A stretch of DNA of 64,000 nt from positions 547,680 to 611,679 of the forward strand of contig NZ_LHVO01000002.1 in the NCBI RefSeq assembly GCF_001269925.1. Reading direction: 5' to 3'. This document shows positions 61,201 to 64,000 of the stretch, piece after piece (position 1 is the stretch's first letter; each line of letters opens with the position of its first letter). The notes under the pieces were generated by a model that was not told the DNA's origin, ran no database searches, and was given only the letters and a program-made list of their open reading frames with translations. The translations under genes were made by a program, and so were the position numbers. The stretch comes from Pseudomonas sp. MIACH (GTDB lineage Bacteria > Pseudomonadota > Gammaproteobacteria > Pseudomonadales > Pseudomonadaceae).

Positions 61201-61632
61201 ATGAATAAAGAATTTAAAGAGCGCGTTAAGTCTATGAATTTAATGTACAAGCTTCCTGTATTAGAGGTGCCTAGTATTGGTGAGGATGTTGTGGGGAAGC
61301 TTAAGAGGTTTAAGTTGACTCTATTGGATGAAGTGAACGAGATCGATGATATTGTTGAGTGTGCTAAATCTGGGGTAAGTGAGTTGGATGTGGTTGTAGC
61401 CATAGCAGATGTTTTGGGCGATATTATAGTTTATTGCAGGTCTGAAGCAATGAAGTATGGGATTCCATTGGAAGATGTTTTGAATGTTATTATGGATAGT
61501 AATGAAAGTAAGCTTGGGGCAGATGGTAAGCCAATATACGATGAGAATGGTAAGTTTTTAAAAGGGCCGGCGTATTGGAAGCCGGAGCCTAAAATAAAAT
61601 ATGTGCTTGAGAAGTTAAGTAAAAAAGATTAG
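61201..61632 (+). CDS. MazG-like / PRA-PH-type NTP pyrophosphohydrolase
   Basis: 143 residues, all-alpha. The divalent metal site looks intact: Glu44 and Glu47 in LLDEVNEIDD, Asp70 and Asp74 in IADVLGDIIVY. The C-terminal ESKLGADGKPIYDENGKFLKG also appears in phage and bacterial MazG-like proteins. The family cleaves nucleoside triphosphates to monophosphate and pyrophosphate. AT-rich codon use, in contrast to cdhR, 55 bases upstream. TTGGAG precedes the ATG. The next gene starts four bases after its stop, so it heads an operon. Whether it cleans or depletes nucleotides is unknown. Confidence 0.8.
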   Translation: MNKEFKERVKSMNLMYKLPVLEVPSIGEDVVGKLKRFKLTLLDEVNEIDDIVECAKSGVSELDVVVAIADVLGDIIVYCRSEAMKYGIPLEDVLNVIMDSNESKLGADGKPIYDENGKFLKGPAYWKPEPKIKYVLEKLSKKD

Positions 61633-61636
61633 GGAG

Positions 61637-62791
61637 ATGATCTTGATATCAAAAAAAAAGAACATTATCGGTGAGTTGGAGTCACTTGATAGTATAGAGA
61701 AGGCTGCTTCGTTAGTAACGCTGAATTCAGGATTGCCACTCCAAATACCTAAGGACTTAATTAATAAGCGCAAAGGAGCAATGCATGATGCCTCTCGACT
61801 ACAAATGCTTGCCACTTGGGCTAGATCTACAGAGGAAGCGGTATTAAACTTTCATGCATCAAACTCAATGAAGGCCGTTCTTTCTGATTTGGCTAGCTAT
61901 GCACCCGGACTTGCGGTTATCAGGTTGGCGTCAGGAATAAAAGTCGGTGAGGCATTAGTTTCTAGGCGCGAAGCGTTGCGCTCTGCGACGACTAAGATGT
62001 TAAATACAGATGCTGGTAATCTTAGAAGCATTATTCGCGGTCGTACCATTGATTTGTGTTGCGTGAGTGGTGTTAATGTTCAATATCTAAAGCCTCTATT
62101 TTCGGCAAGAGATCAATTGGCCGTTCGTGATAAGGCTGGAATGAATGAGCTTTTAACTCAGCTTTTTGAAATAATTAATAAAAGAGACCTGGGGCTTATA
62201 CCGAAAAGTTTTATAGAGGCTTGTAGTATTTTTGCACGTGAGCTGTTTCTGAATACTCAAGAGCATGCTACTAGTGATTGCTCAGGTATTTCTTATGACG
62301 CTCACGTTGAGGGGATGATTGTAAGCTGGGATGAAATGGAGTCAAGATTCTATAAAAAAGATTTTAAAGGACATAAAAGGTTACAAGAATTCTGGAATAG
62401 AGAGAGGGTCTCTATCAGGGAACTTGATGGTATAAGGTGCCTGCAACTAAGCTTTTTTGATACTGGGCCAGGTTTTGCGAGCCGTATTTCAGGAAAAGAT
62501 GTCAGTGAATTGAGTTTGGATGAAGAACGTGAAAGTCTTGCAAAGTGTTTTTTAAAAAATGTGACAACTAAAAATCAGACTGGGTCAGGTGGTGGTCTTC
62601 CTCTCGTGCTAGAAGAATTGCAACGAATGGGTGGGTTGATACGTATTCGGTCAGGACGCTTAAGCCTCTTCAACTGCTTTGATAAGAGTCATGGAGGGGA
62701 TATTCTTGGTTTTGACGACTGGGATGTCGGGCCATTTAGCAAGGTATGTGGTGCAGTAGTCTCAATTTTAGTACCGTTAAGGAGAGATTGA
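61637..62791 (+). CDS. GHKL-type ATPase protein of unknown function
   Basis: 384 residues. The C-terminal half has a GHKL ATP-binding fold: N-box RELFLNTQEHATSD (Glu202, Asn206, Glu209-His210), G1 box FFDTGPGF (Asp275), G2 box TGSGGGLPL (315-323), and a closing strand AVVSILVPL. Residues 1-190 are helical with no recognised domain and no phospho-acceptor His box, so this is not an ordinary sensor kinase. The ATG at 61637 lies too close to GGAG; the in-frame TTG at 61643 is better spaced and may be the real start. Coupled to the next gene by the overlap TGATG. AT-rich. Confidence 0.8.
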   Translation: MILISKKKNIIGELESLDSIEKAASLVTLNSGLPLQIPKDLINKRKGAMHDASRLQMLATWARSTEEAVLNFHASNSMKAVLSDLASYAPGLAVIRLASGIKVGEALVSRREALRSATTKMLNTDAGNLRSIIRGRTIDLCCVSGVNVQYLKPLFSARDQLAVRDKAGMNELLTQLFEIINKRDLGLIPKSFIEACSIFARELFLNTQEHATSDCSGISYDAHVEGMIVSWDEMESRFYKKDFKGHKRLQEFWNRERVSIRELDGIRCLQLSFFDTGPGFASRISGKDVSELSLDEERESLAKCFLKNVTTKNQTGSGGGLPLVLEELQRMGGLIRIRSGRLSLFNCFDKSHGGDILGFDDWDVGPFSKVCGAVVSILVPLRRD

Positions 62792-64000
62792 TGGACCGTA
62801 TTTTCTCCTTTGAGGCCGTCGGTAAGTGCGAAATCACTGGTCATAATTTTGATGCTCTATGTGTGTATTTTAGTGATAGGCACGAACTTAGTTGTTTGGA
62901 GTTTTACTCTGATTTGGAGGTGTCGTTAAAAACTGTTGATTTACTTCCTGACTGTGTTGTTATGATCGCCAGCGCTAAAGTGTGTGGTGATATTGAATTG
63001 CACTGGTCTAATGACCTTTTGAGAAAATCTTTTATAAAACGCGGTGAGAAATCAGGAAAACCATTTGTTAAGCACTATTATTTGTACTGTTGGAGCGTTA
63101 GCGGTTTAACAGAGGTTTTCAGAGCGTCAGCAGATCCGGGCTCCCCTCCAGGCTATAATTTAAGTGTTGAAGATTTGGTAAAGCAAGGCTCACACGAGCT
63201 TGTGGGAAAGAATAATGTTGTGCAAGTCGCACCTGTTGGCCATCTTTTTAAACACCCATCAGGTACGAGGAATAACATATTCGTCCAAGCGCGTGAGCTT
63301 GCTAAGACTGAGCCGGAGTTGTGTTTTGTAGGGCGATTAATTGGTTTGGCTTTTGGGTTTTCTAAATTTTCTAATTTGTCTGTGGTATACATAGATAGTA
63401 TGGGGATTTATCAGTTTGTACGAGAGGCTTTAGAGTTCTGTGGTGTGGATGCTCGAATACATAGCTTTCACTCATATGATGAAATGCGGAAGCTTACACC
63501 TCCAAGGGTAGAGCATCTCGTGGTTATTTCTGCTTCAACATCTGGCGGTATGGCCAGAGACCTTGAAGTTATACAAGGTTTTAAGGGTGATCGAATTTTA
63601 ACGTTGATCGACAGAAGTGATGAGGAACGTCATGGGAAGGTTTTGATCTCTTTGGAGCAAATTGATAAGGGTTTCTTTAGTTTTGATGCCGATGGGCTCG
63701 AAACAGAAATTGAATTGGTTGGGGAGCATTTCTCATCTAAGGCAAAGCCTCCTCGTGCTGTTACTTTAGGCAAACCACATACGCCGCAAAGATTGGTAGA
63801 CTTTCTAAAAGAGTTTGGCAAGGAAGGGTTGAATAAGTTAAACGAAATTGTTGATGGTGAACCTAAAGTTTTATCGTTGGCTGGAGACAAAGTTTCAAGG
63901 AATAAAAAATTCTTAGCTTGGCTTAATAAGGAAGTAAGTTGGAAGGTTTCCATATCAACAAACACGATAGTTTGTACTGATGATGAAGGGTCTAGAGAAA
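62791..64000 (+). CDS. Protein with divergent phosphoribosyltransferase-like domain (3' end outside window)
   Basis: The frame is open from the ATG at 62791 to the window end, 403 residues with no stop. AAGGAG is seven bases before the ATG, which overlaps the previous stop. Residues 1-120 are of unknown type. Residues about 150-275 resemble an orotate phosphoribosyltransferase layout: HPSGTRNNIFVQARELAKTE (155-174) like the substrate-hood region, and VVISASTSGGM (244-254) where a PRPP loop with two acids would be, here without the acids. The family may therefore bind rather than convert. The rest is unidentified. Low GC, as its neighbours. Confidence 0.68.
   Translation, partial: MDRIFSFEAVGKCEITGHNFDALCVYFSDRHELSCLEFYSDLEVSLKTVDLLPDCVVMIASAKVCGDIELHWSNDLLRKSFIKRGEKSGKPFVKHYYLYCWSVSGLTEVFRASADPGSPPGYNLSVEDLVKQGSHELVGKNNVVQVAPVGHLFKHPSGTRNNIFVQARELAKTEPELCFVGRLIGLAFGFSKFSNLSVVYIDSMGIYQFVREALEFCGVDARIHSFHSYDEMRKLTPPRVEHLVVISASTSGGMARDLEVIQGFKGDRILTLIDRSDEERHGKVLISLEQIDKGFFSFDADGLETEIELVGEHFSSKAKPPRAVTLGKPHTPQRLVDFLKEFGKEGLNKLNEIVDGEPKVLSLAGDKVSRNKKFLAWLNKEVSWKVSISTNTIVCTDDEGSRE

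Overview
The window reads as chromosome of a fluorescent pseudomonad (Pseudomonas fluorescens group). The core genes are GC-rich. The order betA-betB-betI / betT - cbcV-cbcW-cbcX - sdaB - gbdR - small gene - cdhB-cdhA-cdhC-caiX - cdhR follows, from memory, the Pseudomonas choline/carnitine locus. Many intergenic gaps carry palindromic REP-type elements in at least four sequence flavours. No rRNA, tRNA, CRISPR array, integrase or transposase was seen.

Region 1 (1-17 kb) is housekeeping: the end of a cytochrome b561, YceI, RhlE helicase, an orphan periplasmic binding protein, a glycosyltransferase-like protein, the SAM-recycling pair ahcY-metF behind a clear SAH riboswitch, a thioesterase, an FNT-type channel, a Na+/H+ antiporter, a MAPEG protein, MltA, a c'-type cytochrome, LigB and two small secreted proteins. 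Region 2 (16-25 kb) has metK, an ArsR-methyltransferase fusion regulator with a 26-bp palindrome in its promoter, then the carbon block tktA-epd-pgk-(lipoprotein, MliC)-fba. SAM synthesis and SAH recycling therefore sit about 10 kb apart with two different kinds of control.

Region 3 (24.8-27.5 kb) is an accessory patch. It holds a short gene behind a structured leader that can mask its ribosome binding site, then an AT-rich orphan gene bracketed by two copies of a ~300-360 bp direct repeat, then a PL7 alginate lyase. Region 4 (27.8-42.8 kb) has a REC-PAS-GGDEF-EAL protein, a YgjP-type metalloprotein, a small wHTH protein, an acetyltransferase, a second orphan binding protein, a YccS-type membrane protein, a flavoprotein, DbpA, an MdtD-like MFS transporter, a stand-alone RhlA homologue and a TldD/TldE-like protease pair.

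Region 5 (42.9-61.1 kb) is the quaternary-amine locus. Choline is imported by BetT and CbcXWV and oxidised to glycine betaine by BetA and BetB under BetI. Carnitine is bound by CaiX and converted to glycine betaine by CdhA, CdhC and CdhB under CdhR. GbdR is the regulator of betaine catabolism, and SdaB removes serine formed from its end products. Candidate control sites are visible: a perfect 20-bp BetI operator, a sigma-54 promoter before gbdR, and tandem 12-bp repeats before cbcX.

Region 6 (61.15 kb to the end) is abruptly AT-rich and looks horizontally acquired. It is a tight three-gene operon: a MazG-like NTP pyrophosphohydrolase, a GHKL-type ATPase, and a third protein with a divergent phosphoribosyltransferase-like domain that runs off the window. 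This is the best candidate for an undescribed, possibly anti-phage, system.
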